In this document: one piece after another, positions 1 to 9,500 of the stretch
Layout: every line of letters begins with the position of its first letter
How positions within the stretch are numbered: the stretch's first letter is position 1
DNA from: Cytophagales bacterium
GTDB taxonomy: Bacteria > Bacteroidota > Bacteroidia > Cytophagales > Cyclobacteriaceae
Assembly (NCBI GenBank): GCA_003454975.1
Contig: DMST01000389.1
Coordinates: 1-12,203 of the forward strand
Length of the DNA stretch: 12,203 nucleotides
Reading direction: 5' to 3'
Program-made: the position numbers and the translations under genes
The notes under the pieces: model-generated
Database searches by the model: none
The model's input: only the letters and a program-made list of their open reading frames with translations
What the model was told of the DNA's origin: nothing

Positions 1-579
<579 letters not shown>

Positions 580-585
580 AGTTGT

Positions 586-590
586 CTCCT
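586..590 (-). promoter_or_regulatory. Shine-Dalgarno site of the pirin gene
   Basis: On the minus strand AGGAG is followed by 6 bases (ACAACT) and then the ATG at 579. This is the only clear Shine-Dalgarno sequence at a start in this window, which makes the pirin gene unlike its neighbours and fixes its start. Confidence 0.6.
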
Positions 591-596
591 AGATGT

Positions 597-608
597 GTGT
601 TGTAACAC
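597..608. promoter_or_regulatory. Short inverted repeat near the pirin start (candidate operator)
   Basis: GTGTT and AACAC form perfect 5-base arms around a 2-base centre, 18 bases upstream of the pirin ATG and next to its ribosome binding site. It overlaps a direct repeat of ACTCAT at 607-612 and 616-621 (9-base period). A repressor could bind here, but the arms are short and chance is not excluded. Confidence 0.25.
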
Positions 609-636
609 TCATCTAACTCATTCACATCGGATTTAG

Positions 637-655
637 TTCTAAACAATTCTTAGAA
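637..655. promoter_or_regulatory. Inverted repeat in the pirin/fadH divergent region (candidate operator)
   Basis: TTCTAA and TTAGAA are perfect 6-base arms around a 7-base spacer. The site lies 58 bases from the pirin start and 107 bases from the fadH start, where a transcription factor controlling both genes could sit. No regulator gene is present in the window, and no good promoter could be recognised for either gene. The rest of 580-761 holds no coding sequence that I can support. Confidence 0.3.
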
Positions 656-761
656 GGTTCAGTCCCAGCTTTTACTCTGCATGCATAATAAATATCAGCC
701 CATGGCTTGCTGACAGCACCAGAAATCGCCAGATTTACCACACACCAAAAACCGAAAACCA

Positions 762-2783
762 ATGGCCAATTACCCGCTGATGCTTGAGCCACTCGATTTA
801 GGCTTTACTACCCTCAAAAACCGCGTACTCATGGGCAGCATGCACACCATGCTGGAAGAAGTACCCAACGGCCATGCCCGTGCCGCAGCCTTTTATGCCG
901 AGCGGGCCAAGGGCCAGGTGGGTTTGATTGTGACCGGAGGTATCGCACCCAACCCAGAAGGGGCAGTTTTTCCAAAAGCAGCCCAGCTGACGAATGAGGA
1001 GGAGGCCGAATCGCACAAGCAGATCACCGAGGCGGTGCACCGCGAGGGGGGGAAGATATGCCTGCAGATCCTGCATACGGGTAGGTACGGTTACCATAAA
1101 CTGGCCGTGGCCCCTTCGCCCATTAAGGCGCCCATCAACATGGTGACGCCACGTGAGCTGACGGAGGAAGATATTGAGCAAACCATCAAGGATTTTGCGC
1201 AGTGCGCCGCTATGGCCCAGTATGCTGGGTATGACGGAGTAGAGGTGATGGGTTCGGAAGGGTACCTAATCAACCAGTTCATTGCGCGGCGCACCAACCA
1301 TCGCACGGATAGCTGGGGCGGCGCCTACGAGAATCGTATGAAGTTTCCGGTGGAGATAGTGAAACGCGTGCGCGAGCGGGTAGGAGAGAAGTTCATCATC
1401 ATCTTCCGCCTAAGCATGCTAGATTTGGTAGAGGACGGCAGCACCTGGGAGGAAGTTGTGCAGCTAGCCAAGGCCATAGAAGCGGCCGGGGCCACCATCA
1501 TCAATACCGGCATTGGCTGGCACGAAGCACGGGTACCCACCATTGGGAGTGTGGTGCCTCCGGGCGGATTTGCCTGGGTGACCAAACGCCTGATGGGCGA
1601 GGTGTCCATCCCGCTGATTACCACCAACCGTATCAACATGCCCGAGATTGCCGAGCAAGTACTGGCCGACGGCTGCGCGGACATGGTGAGCATGGCACGT
1701 CCCTTCCTGGCCGATCCCAATTTGGTGCAGAAGGCCATGGACGGCCGCAGCGACGAGATCAATACGTGCATTGCCTGCAACCAGGCCTGTCTGGACCATA
1801 CCTTTAGCCAGCAGGTATGCAGCTGCCTGGTCAACCCACAAGCCTGCCACGAGACGGAGCTCACCTTTCCAGCCACTACGCAAGCCAAGAAAGTCGCAGT
1901 GGTAGGAGGCGGCCCAGCCACTGCGGCCACGGCTAGCTACGCCGCTGAGCAAGGCCACACGGTGACTCTTTTTGAGGCCGAAGGTCAACTGGGCGGTCAA
2001 TTCCTGATGGCCAAGGAAGTACCCGGCAAGGAAGACTACGCCCACACCATCCGGTACTTCTCGCGCATGCTGGAAAAGCACGGCGTCACCGTGCACTTGA
2101 ATACCCGGGCCACGGTGGAGGAGCTGATTGCCGGAAGCTACGATGAGGTAGTACTCGCCACGGGCGTTACGCCCCGCCAGGTAGACTTCCCCGGTGCAGA
2201 CCACCCGAAGGTGCTCAGCTACGTGGATGTGCTCTACCACAAAAAGCCTGTGGGCCAGTCAGTAGCCATCATCGGGGCCGGGGGCATCGGGTTTGATGTG
2301 GCTGAGTTTCTGGTGCAGCCAGAGGCGGAAGAAGCAGTGCCGGTGGCAGAATACATGAGTGAGTGGGGCGTGGATATGGACTACCGACAAGGGGGCGCCC
2401 TGCAAGGGCCTAAGCCTAGCCCAGCCATCCGGGAGGTACACTTGCTGAAACGCTCTACGGGCAAGCACGGCAAAAACCTGGGCAAAACTACCGGCTGGAT
2501 TCACAAGGCATCGCTCGCCATGAAACGGGTGAACATGGTTGCCAACGTGACCTATGATAAGGTAGACGATACTGGGCTGCATATTACAGCTGGAGGGGAG
2601 CAGAAAGTACTGCCCGTAGACCATGTGGTGGTATGCGCCGGACAAGAACCCCTGCGGGAGTTGGAAGCGGGCCTGATTGCTGCCGGGCAAACGGTACACC
2701 TGATTGGTGGTGCTGACGAAGCGGCTGAGCTAGACGCCAAGCGCGCCATCAAGCAAGCAGCCGAGCTAGTGGCGAGTTGGTAA
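762..2783 (+). CDS. fadH: NADPH-dependent 2,4-dienoyl-CoA reductase (FadH)
   Basis: At 673 aa this matches the usual length of FadH (about 672) and resembles the E. coli enzyme end to end. It reduces 2,4-dienoyl-CoA to enoyl-CoA using NADPH, so that unsaturated fatty acids can complete beta-oxidation in the cytoplasm. The N-terminal old-yellow-enzyme barrel (about 1-330) binds FMN and carries catalytic Tyr168 (GSEGYLINQF) and His254 (GWHEAR). The [4Fe-4S] ligands are Cys336, Cys339, Cys343 and Cys355; Cys353 is an additional cysteine. A FAD fold starts near residue 376 and the NADPH fold near 501 (GAGGIG, 505-510). The C-terminus contains GKTTGWIH and CAGQEP. One oddity is that the FAD motif reads GGGPAT (382-387), with Thr in place of the third glycine. 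No Shine-Dalgarno is seen; the start is chosen because FadH homologs begin at the same point. The gene ends in tandem TAA codons. Confidence 0.96.
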   Translation: MANYPLMLEPLDLGFTTLKNRVLMGSMHTMLEEVPNGHARAAAFYAERAKGQVGLIVTGGIAPNPEGAVFPKAAQLTNEEEAESHKQITEAVHREGGKICLQILHTGRYGYHKLAVAPSPIKAPINMVTPRELTEEDIEQTIKDFAQCAAMAQYAGYDGVEVMGSEGYLINQFIARRTNHRTDSWGGAYENRMKFPVEIVKRVRERVGEKFIIIFRLSMLDLVEDGSTWEEVVQLAKAIEAAGATIINTGIGWHEARVPTIGSVVPPGGFAWVTKRLMGEVSIPLITTNRINMPEIAEQVLADGCADMVSMARPFLADPNLVQKAMDGRSDEINTCIACNQACLDHTFSQQVCSCLVNPQACHETELTFPATTQAKKVAVVGGGPATAATASYAAEQGHTVTLFEAEGQLGGQFLMAKEVPGKEDYAHTIRYFSRMLEKHGVTVHLNTRATVEELIAGSYDEVVLATGVTPRQVDFPGADHPKVLSYVDVLYHKKPVGQSVAIIGAGGIGFDVAEFLVQPEAEEAVPVAEYMSEWGVDMDYRQGGALQGPKPSPAIREVHLLKRSTGKHGKNLGKTTGWIHKASLAMKRVNMVANVTYDKVDDTGLHITAGGEQKVLPVDHVVVCAGQEPLRELEAGLIAAGQTVHLIGGADEAAELDAKRAIKQAAELVASW

Positions 2784-2852
2784 TAACTGCCCAAGTTTGT
2801 CCTTTTATTGCTTGCCGTCTTAAAGACCATCATCGGTATATAGAGGAATGGT

Positions 2853-2896
2853 ATGGAGAGTTGCCGGGAAACAACTCTCCATTCAGCCCATTTTTT
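2853..2896 (+). terminator. Rho-independent terminator after fadH
   Basis: Perfect 11-base arms ATGGAGAGTTG (2853-2863) and CAACTCTCCAT (2872-2882) enclose an 8-base loop, with six T at 2891-2896. It lies 70 bases after the fadH stop and ends about 50 bases before protein A, so it should separate fadH from the secreted-protein block. The 8-base gap between stem and T-run is longer than ideal. Confidence 0.7.
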
Positions 2897-2905
2897 GAAA
2901 AAATG
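2889..2905. other. Near-perfect palindrome CATTTTTT-G-AAAAAATG
   Basis: Two 8-base arms flank a single central G, just after the terminator stem and about 44 bases before the start of protein A. Part of it supplies the T-run of the terminator. It may allow termination from the opposite direction or act as an upstream A/T-tract element; no role is proven. Confidence 0.35.
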
Positions 2906-2927
2906 TAGCCGGAGGAGGGATTAACCT

Positions 2928-2935
2928 TATATTTA
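2928..2935 (+). promoter_or_regulatory. Candidate Bacteroidota -7 box upstream of protein A
   Basis: TATATTTA matches seven of eight positions of the Bacteroidota -7 consensus TAnnTTTG and ends 13 bases before the ATG at 2949. No TTTG/TTG element is seen at the expected spacing upstream, so support is weak. A purine-rich GGAGGAGG at 2911-2918 lies too far from the ATG to be its ribosome binding site. Confidence 0.25.
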
Positions 2936-2948
2936 GCGAGCAATTCTC

Positions 2949-5900
2949 ATGGTTATGATCAGATACTCTCTCCTACTTGTTTTTGTAGCTTTTTCCTTCA
3001 CTAGTCTATCCCAGACGAACCTCTCTGGAACCATCTTCTCCAGTACAACTTTAACTCAGGAAGGTTCGCCCTATACACTCACCGCCAATGTAGGGATTGT
3101 AGACTCTGCAGTTCTGACCATAGAACCCGGAGTAGAGATAAGGGGGAACTTCGATTTCGTAGTTGAAGGAGGAATTGACATAGTGGGTACAGAATCTGAT
3201 TCCATTATAATGCATGATACCCGGTTGCGTTTCGGAAAAGCAGATTTATCAAAATCTTCCATCGCTTACACAAAATTTACCGGCAGCAGCGGAATGACTT
3301 GGGGAGACCGAGCTACGTTTGCCTTTAACCCCATTAATAATCTAACCATTTCCCATTGTAATTTCCAGCCAGGGTTTACGGCCATTTCTCCGGGATACTG
3401 GATAACTAACACTTTTCATTTTAAGGATTGTAAAATGGATGGGGTTTTGATGAAAAGTCACAGAAGAATTAATCCCTATACTTATGACAACAGAGTAGAA
3501 TACTTGATTGATCATTGTGAAATACAGAATTCACAGATCATCGCAGATAGATATTTGCCTATTATTCAGATTCAATATTCTGAGCTAAAAAATTGTGAAC
3601 TAAGCCTAGAAGGCTCTGCCGCTTACGGTCCAGGTGATATGTTTATCATCAAAAGTAAGCTTACTGAGACTACATTTAAAAGAGAATTGTATGGATCACT
3701 ATTTCACATAGAGGAATGTTTTTTAGTAGATCCTGTTTTTACTGGTTTCAAAGGATTCATGGTATTGAAAGATTCGCGCATCATTGCTTCTCCTTCGTTA
3801 GAGGTATACAACAATGCACTACTTTATTCTCCAGGGCAAACAACTGTGGACAATTGCATTTTTGAGGCACCTGGAGCGGATTTCTCAGCCATTCGGGTCA
3901 ACGCCAATCCCTATGAGCCCTCTATTACAAATTCCACATTTATTGGTTTCAAAAATGTGGTCGAATTCCAAAATGTGGTTTATGGCTCAGTTACTCAATG
4001 TAATTTCTTTGATTACGATGGCTATGCCTTCATTAATAATGACCCTACAGAAATCATAGCTACCGGGAACTACTGGGATGTGGATAGCAATACCATCCCC
4101 GAAGTCATCTATGACCTATTTGATGATATAGAATCAGGCCGTGTCGATTACAGTGGGTTCCGCTCCGCTCCGACCAGACAGTTACCCATATCTGCCCCCC
4201 AGATTATCGGTAAAGGGTACCGAAACGGCATGGGTATACTGCAATGGAATCCGGCCGACCACGCATACGTAGCTGGATACCGGATCTATCAGAAGGATAG
4301 GGAAGAATACACTTTGGTGGGAGAAACGGATTCAGAAACGCTGGAATTCTCCATTCCAGCTTCCCTTTTCAACCAAGAATACGTGGTAACGGCCATCAAA
4401 GAAGGCGCTGACGGTTTTGAAGATTATTGGCAGGGGAACGAAAGTGAAAAAAGCGAAGCGGCCCCGCTGTTCTTTTCCACTTCCCTTGTTGCTTCTCAGT
4501 ATTGCGCCGGGGACGCTCTTGAATTTGAGATTGAAAATTCGGTATTGGCATCCGAGGAGACCTATCAGGTGCAAATTGCTACCCAACAAGATTTTTTGGA
4601 CGCCAGATCCTTGGGGAAATTAGATCCTACGAGTCAGTCTGCCACCTTGGTTCTCCCAGATACCCTGGTAACCGATTCGGTGTACTACCTACGCATAGTA
4701 GCGGAATCAGCGGATGTATACATGACGGTACATGAGTTAACCTATCGTGCACGCCCCTTAGCAGACTTCTCGGTACCCGAGGCGCTGTGTGAAGGAAGTC
4801 TGGCACCAGTACAATATAGTGATGCTGGCGCCAATGCCATCTACTTTTGGAATTGGGATGGCGGCGGCGCTAACCGATCGGATGACCGTACGTACGAGGT
4901 GTTTTGGGAAAGCCCCGGAACCAAAGAAATCACCTTGGTCACGGAAATCGACGGATGCCGATCGGATACGGTAAGGGGTACTATCGATTACCGTGCTTAC
5001 CCTGAACTTTCTTTTGACGCAGCCACTGAGGTGTGTTTTGGGCAGCCTTTCGTGATAGAATATGTAGGAACTAGCTATGATTCTTTAGTCTGGGATTTCG
5101 GAGAGATAACCCCAGAATCGGGTGAAGGGCCTGGGCCATATACTATACAATTTGACGGGAGCGGAACAAGGACCCTCGATTTTGGAGCCTATAACGGAGG
5201 TTGCTATGTCGATACTACATTTTCTCTTGTGATCAGTGAAGAGCCAGCAGTACCCGGTATTTGCTCCATCACCTTGGACCCTACCTTGGAACGTAATGTG
5301 CTTACCTGGACCTATGACAAACCCTCCGTGATAGAGTTTGGGGTGTATCGGGCCATCAGTGCAGAAAGTGACTTTGAACTCCTCGAATATATACAGCCCG
5401 GTAATTCGCTCTTCTATGTGGATGAAACGGGAGATCCAAATTCGGTGCAGATCCAGTATAAACTTACCGCCGTGGACACCTGCGGTTACGAAACGGAATT
5501 AAGTGAGCCCCACGGAGCCAATCATCTGGCCATTAACCAAACAGGAGACAATACCTGGGACCTGAACTGGTCAGGCTATGAAGGAGCCGGAGTGAGCAAT
5601 TATCTGGTTTATCGCAGCCTGTTTCGAGGCGATTTTGAATTATTGACCGAGCTGGATAGCAACACCTTTACTTTGTCTGACGGAGATGTACCCACGGTAA
5701 TTGTCCAGTACCAAATAGCCGCGGTGTTATCCGATGTCTGTAATGAAGAAACAGGCGATACTCCGTCCATTATCTGGTCTAATATTGCCCGTAGTGATGC
5801 CGTGACAGGGCTAGATGTAGAACCGCTCCCGATAAGAGCATTCCCCAACCCGGCACAAAACTTCGTCACTCTGGAATTGGCCGAACCAGGCCCATATCAC

Positions 5901-6053
5901 TACCGACTGCTATCTCCCTTGGGGCAGGAAGTACGAAAGGGTAATTTCTCTGAAACCTTGCAGTTGGATCTCTCGGGCCTACCTGCCGGATTGTATACTT
6001 GTGAAGTATTAGGGGGAAATCAGGCCCGTGTTTTCACCCTCAATAAGCTGTGA
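2949..6053 (+). CDS. Secreted multidomain protein A: beta-helix, FN3-like and PKD-like modules, T9SS type A sorting domain
   Basis: This 1034-aa protein has an exported surface-protein layout. A signal peptide ends near Ser21/Gln22 (LLLVFVAF core). Residues about 23-410 are irregular short strands with N-S-x-F-type turns, like a right-handed parallel beta-helix, closing with GNYWD at 373-377. Next come an FN3-like domain (about 416-510), a module opening with CAGD at Cys519, two PKD-like modules (603-684 and 685-767) with cysteine pairs 614/670 and 696/752, two FN3-like domains (about 768-865 with Cys772/Cys845, and 866-952), and a C-terminal sorting domain (953-1034) with FPNP at 965-968. 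The last is the T9SS type A signal that sends cargo across the outer membrane. No catalytic motif is visible, so an adhesin or glycan-binding role is inference. It is a paralog of the protein at 6570. An alternative start is the ATG at 2955. Confidence 0.9.
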   Translation: MVMIRYSLLLVFVAFSFTSLSQTNLSGTIFSSTTLTQEGSPYTLTANVGIVDSAVLTIEPGVEIRGNFDFVVEGGIDIVGTESDSIIMHDTRLRFGKADLSKSSIAYTKFTGSSGMTWGDRATFAFNPINNLTISHCNFQPGFTAISPGYWITNTFHFKDCKMDGVLMKSHRRINPYTYDNRVEYLIDHCEIQNSQIIADRYLPIIQIQYSELKNCELSLEGSAAYGPGDMFIIKSKLTETTFKRELYGSLFHIEECFLVDPVFTGFKGFMVLKDSRIIASPSLEVYNNALLYSPGQTTVDNCIFEAPGADFSAIRVNANPYEPSITNSTFIGFKNVVEFQNVVYGSVTQCNFFDYDGYAFINNDPTEIIATGNYWDVDSNTIPEVIYDLFDDIESGRVDYSGFRSAPTRQLPISAPQIIGKGYRNGMGILQWNPADHAYVAGYRIYQKDREEYTLVGETDSETLEFSIPASLFNQEYVVTAIKEGADGFEDYWQGNESEKSEAAPLFFSTSLVASQYCAGDALEFEIENSVLASEETYQVQIATQQDFLDARSLGKLDPTSQSATLVLPDTLVTDSVYYLRIVAESADVYMTVHELTYRARPLADFSVPEALCEGSLAPVQYSDAGANAIYFWNWDGGGANRSDDRTYEVFWESPGTKEITLVTEIDGCRSDTVRGTIDYRAYPELSFDAATEVCFGQPFVIEYVGTSYDSLVWDFGEITPESGEGPGPYTIQFDGSGTRTLDFGAYNGGCYVDTTFSLVISEEPAVPGICSITLDPTLERNVLTWTYDKPSVIEFGVYRAISAESDFELLEYIQPGNSLFYVDETGDPNSVQIQYKLTAVDTCGYETELSEPHGANHLAINQTGDNTWDLNWSGYEGAGVSNYLVYRSLFRGDFELLTELDSNTFTLSDGDVPTVIVQYQIAAVLSDVCNEETGDTPSIIWSNIARSDAVTGLDVEPLPIRAFPNPAQNFVTLELAEPGPYHYRLLSPLGQEVRKGNFSETLQLDLSGLPAGLYTCEVLGGNQARVFTLNKL
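4755..5249 (+). repeat. Two PKD-like modules in protein A (82-83 aa each)
   Basis: Two modules cover residues 603-767. Each has an early Cys (CEGS at 614, CFGQ at 696), a central W-D/N-W/F motif (FWNWDG and LVWDFG) and a late Cys in a GC..DT context (670 and 752). The Cys-Cys distance is 56 in both, which suggests an internal disulfide. By sequence they resemble the fourth and fifth modules of protein B most. Confidence 0.75.
5805..6050 (+). other. T9SS type A C-terminal sorting domain of protein A
   Basis: The last 82 residues follow the family pattern: FPNP near the domain start, then a strand pair around RLLSPLGQEVRKG, then LPAGLYTCEV, and a short basic end (FTLNKL). In known systems this domain is recognised by the translocon and removed at the cell surface by PorU. 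Confidence 0.85.
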
Positions 6054-6092
6054 TAGGTTTTCTCACCTACCCAAAGGCCTTGCCCATGAATC

Positions 6093-6518
6093 ATGAATAA
6101 ATTCCAGCCTATCAAGTTTCACTCCATCGAGGACTTTCTCGAATTCCTGCCCGATGGAGAACGCATAATTGTAGATAAGCTGCGACAAATCATTTGGGAT
6201 TGCCTGCCAGACGGTAGGGAAAAGCTTTCCTATAACGTACCTTATTTCTCGCGCCACCGCCGTATCGTTTTCATTTGGCCTGCTAGTGTGCCTTGGGGTA
6301 AAGTAGCTCTCAAGGGAGTTCAAATCGGTTTTTGTGAAGGCCATCGGCTCCAAGATGAAATTGGATTTCTGGAGAAAGGCAACCGGAAACAAGTAGCGAC
6401 CAAGACATATTTCTCACCACAAGAGATAAATGAGGATTTACTCCGTGCTTACTTATACATGGCCATCGAGTTGGACGATCACCTTCAGGCTGAGAAAAGG
6501 AGCAAATCGTCGAAATAA
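6093..6518 (+). CDS. DUF1801 domain-containing protein (YdhG-like)
   Basis: This small cytoplasmic protein of 141 aa has no signal peptide or membrane segment. Residues 11-57 follow the DUF1801 pattern: SIEDFLEFLP at 11-20, a helix with KLRQII at 29-34, and the hallmark EKLSYNVPY at 43-51. The strand after it (RIVFIWPA) and the helix near the C-terminus also fit. The biochemical role of the family is not established; some members are labelled iron chaperones because of a frataxin-like fold. It sits 39 bases after the stop of secreted protein A and 51 bases before secreted protein B, so it splits a paralogous pair to which it is unrelated. The ATG at 6093 is chosen because an ATG at 6086 runs into a stop after four codons. 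The C-terminal tail is basic and Ser-rich (KRSKSSK). It may be co-transcribed with protein A. Confidence 0.85.
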   Translation: MNKFQPIKFHSIEDFLEFLPDGERIIVDKLRQIIWDCLPDGREKLSYNVPYFSRHRRIVFIWPASVPWGKVALKGVQIGFCEGHRLQDEIGFLEKGNRKQVATKTYFSPQEINEDLLRAYLYMAIELDDHLQAEKRSKSSK

Positions 6519-6550
6519 TTGCCCTATATGGTAGTAATTGTATACTTTTA
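6519..6550 (+). promoter_or_regulatory. Candidate Bacteroidota promoter for protein B
   Basis: TTG at 6519-6521 and TACTTTTA at 6543-6550 are 21 bases apart, close to the Bacteroidota arrangement of a -33 TTTG and a -7 TAnnTTTG; the last base is A rather than G. The box ends 19 bases before the ATG at 6570. It would let protein B be transcribed apart from the DUF1801 gene, which ends at 6518. Confidence 0.4.
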
Positions 6551-6569
6551 AACGTCTAAATCTCAACTC

Positions 6570-9500
6570 ATGAAACAAATCGCTTCGAAGCTGTTTTTTG
6601 CAGTCCTAATTTTTTGTTTGCCTGGTTTATCCTTGGGACAAACCTCGCTTTCCGGCACTATTTCCTCCGACTCCACTTTAACCTTAGCGGGTTCCCCGTA
6701 CACCCTCACGGAGGCGTTTGGCGTTTCCGCAGGTTATGAACTTACCATTGAACCGGGGGTAAGTATCAATGGTAATTTTGAAGTGACCATTGAGGGTACT
6801 CTTGTGATGGAGGGTACCGCCACGGATTCCATTTTTGTAGACAATACCCGATTCAAATTCACCAAAACCAATTTGGATTCATCGTCTATCCAATACATCT
6901 CCTTCAAGGGACTCAGCGGAGTTATGATTGGAAATAGGCTTTCCAGTGCCGGCAATAACACCGGTCAACTTCACCTTTCCAAGAGCACCTTCTACTCAAA
7001 CAGTCGGGTAGAAGCTTGGGGTTATCTTTCCAACGCATCGTCTATTCTCATTTCTGAATCCAAATTTTACGATGCCCGCGTAGAAGGAGACTTACAAGAA
7101 GGGGAAATCATTTACCTGGAAGATTGTGATCTGTACGACAGTTTTGTCTCTTCGGAGGATTATCACTCTGGGATATTTCTGAGAAATTCCCGAATCGAGG
7201 AAAGCAGCTTTTTCTCAGACTGCTGTGGTGCAAATATCAACTTCGACCTATGCACCATTACTTCCTCCATCATGGGTACCGGAGATGTTAACATTGACAG
7301 CAGCTTACTCTACGAAACGAACTTTAGCCGACGCGGAGGAACCTTACAATTAACCAATTCTCGCCTGGAAGGATTGGGCACATTGGAACAACGAGACTAT
7401 TTGTTTGCCAAGCCTGCACTGGTCATCGACAACTGTATCATCGATGCCAAAGGCAATGACTACGGCATGATAGAACTATATGGCGGAGGCACCCTGTTTG
7501 AAGTTAAAAACAGCACTTTCATTGGCTTTACCGATGTAATCTATTCTGTAAAGCGGCTTCCGCATACCATCACCAACAATAACTTTATCGATTTTGAAGG
7601 GTACGCCATCGAGCACCGGGGCAACAACGATCTGGATGCCCGAGGCAACTACTGGGATTATGATTCCACGGTATTATCGGAAATATTCTTTGATAAATTG
7701 GATGATCTCGCCTATGGATTGGTGGATTATTCGGAGTACCTAGACGAGCCTACGGACCAACTACCGGCTTTACCGCCCACCGAGGTTTACAAGGGGCTGC
7801 AAGGAGGGGAGGTTCTGCTTTCCTGGACGGCTGTTTCCAATAGCCAGCTAGGCGGTTACCGTGTCTATGAGCAGTCAGGAGAGGACTTGGAGCTATTAGG
7901 TGAGGTGGATGCGCAGACTACCCAATTCACAAAGGAGGGCATAAGCTTATCTGGTGAATACGTAGTGGTATCTTACAAAACCGGGGCTGACGGGGAAGAC
8001 GATTTTAGGGAAGGGAATGTGAGCTCTGAAAGCGAGCCTGCCGAGGTCTATTTTACCGAATCGGATATTAGTGCTCAGTACTGTGAGGGAGACAGTGTTG
8101 CGTTTTCGGTACTATCTACCACTCTGGATGCCTCCGAAACGTATCAGGTGCAAATTTCTCAGTCCGAAGATTTTGCTTCACCCATCAACCTCGGCACCCT
8201 GGATTCGGCCACCCTCACCATGACCGTTGCCCTGCCAGATACGCTGATGGCCGATGCCAGCTATCAGCTTAGAGTTTTGGCAGAAACAGCAGACGTATAT
8301 GTTTCATCGCAGGAGCTAGTGTACCGTACCTTCCCGTCTGCCTCTTTCACCGCACTGGATAGTATTTGCTACCAGGATACCCTTACGGTTACCTATGCCG
8401 AAGCCGCCGATGCAAACGCTACTTATGCCTGGGATTTCGACTTGGGGGTCATCCAAAGCGGATCTGACAGCGGGCCGATTGAAGTCGCTTGGTCGGATGC
8501 CGGGGAAAAAAACATACACCTGTCTGTCAATAGATATGGATGTATTGCCGAATCAGACGAAAAAGTGTACATCACCGAGGAGCTAGTTTCCGATTTTACG
8601 ACCACGGCCTTGGTTTGCGAAGGCAATACGGCTGACGTAACCGTGTCTTCGCCACCAGTATCAGAGTCAGTATTTACCTGGGATTGGGATGGGGCCACCA
8701 ACACGTCTAGCACCACCGCACCTTCTTTAGTATGGGATACCTTCGGGGAGAAAACCATTTCGTTATCCATCAGCCAAAATGGTTGCTCATCAGAAACGTC
8801 TGTACAGATCGTAAGCTATCAGGCAACTCCCACACCCAGTATTTCGCTGCCCGCTAACCAAGCGTGTAACGGTGAGGAGATGGAGCTTACCTACGATGGT
8901 GATCAATTGGAGAACCTAAGCCTCACATGGGAAATTATGGGTGCTGAGGAGGTTTCCACCACAGGAGATACCATCATTACGATAAAATGGACGGCAGAAG
9001 GACCACAAACCGTAGAGGTAATGGCCGACTTAGCGGGATGCCTAGCTTCGGCCACTGATACGGTGACGGTGAATCCAATTCCTTCTTCATCGTTCAGTGC
9101 CCCAACGGAAGTTTGTGAAGGTAGCTCTGCCGCCATTGCCTATTTGGGCAACGCAGGGGAGAACGCAAACTTTGTATGGGTTTGGGATGGGGCCGACACG
9201 GTAACGGAAGGCACCACTGCATACGCCCTCACTTGGAGTACCTTGGGTGACAAAGAGGTCTCTTTGGTGGTTACCGAAGAGGGATGCACCTCTGATACCA
9301 CCCGCAAAGCGATAGCCCATACCGCCAACCCCACGCTGCTATTTAGTGCCGCCGCTTCGGCCTGCCGGGAAGAGGATTACCACTTGGAATACCTAGGAGA
9401 GAATTACGATGACCTGAATTGGGATTTCAACGGGGCTATTTTCAAGGAAGGATCAGGAGCTGGCCCTTACGTGCTTAGTTTCAATACCGCGGGCGCTTTG

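Noticed and set aside
1325..2240. Long minus-strand open frames inside fadH (201 and 258 codons)
   Set aside because: They lie opposite a full-length FadH with all active-site residues and show no recognisable domain; they are frame shadows of a GC-rich gene.
2911..2918. GGAGGAGG as the ribosome binding site of protein A
   Set aside because: It lies 30 bases from the ATG at 2949, and no in-frame start codon sits at a suitable distance with a sensible signal peptide.
6054..6069. Possible terminator after protein A (TAGGT / ACCTA)
   Set aside because: The stem is only 5 bases and no T-run follows, so it is not called; protein A and DUF1801 may be co-transcribed.
6063..6392. A 109-codon minus-strand frame opposite DUF1801
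   Set aside because: The plus-strand frame carries the DUF1801 hallmark EKLSYNVPY; the minus product has no recognisable pattern.
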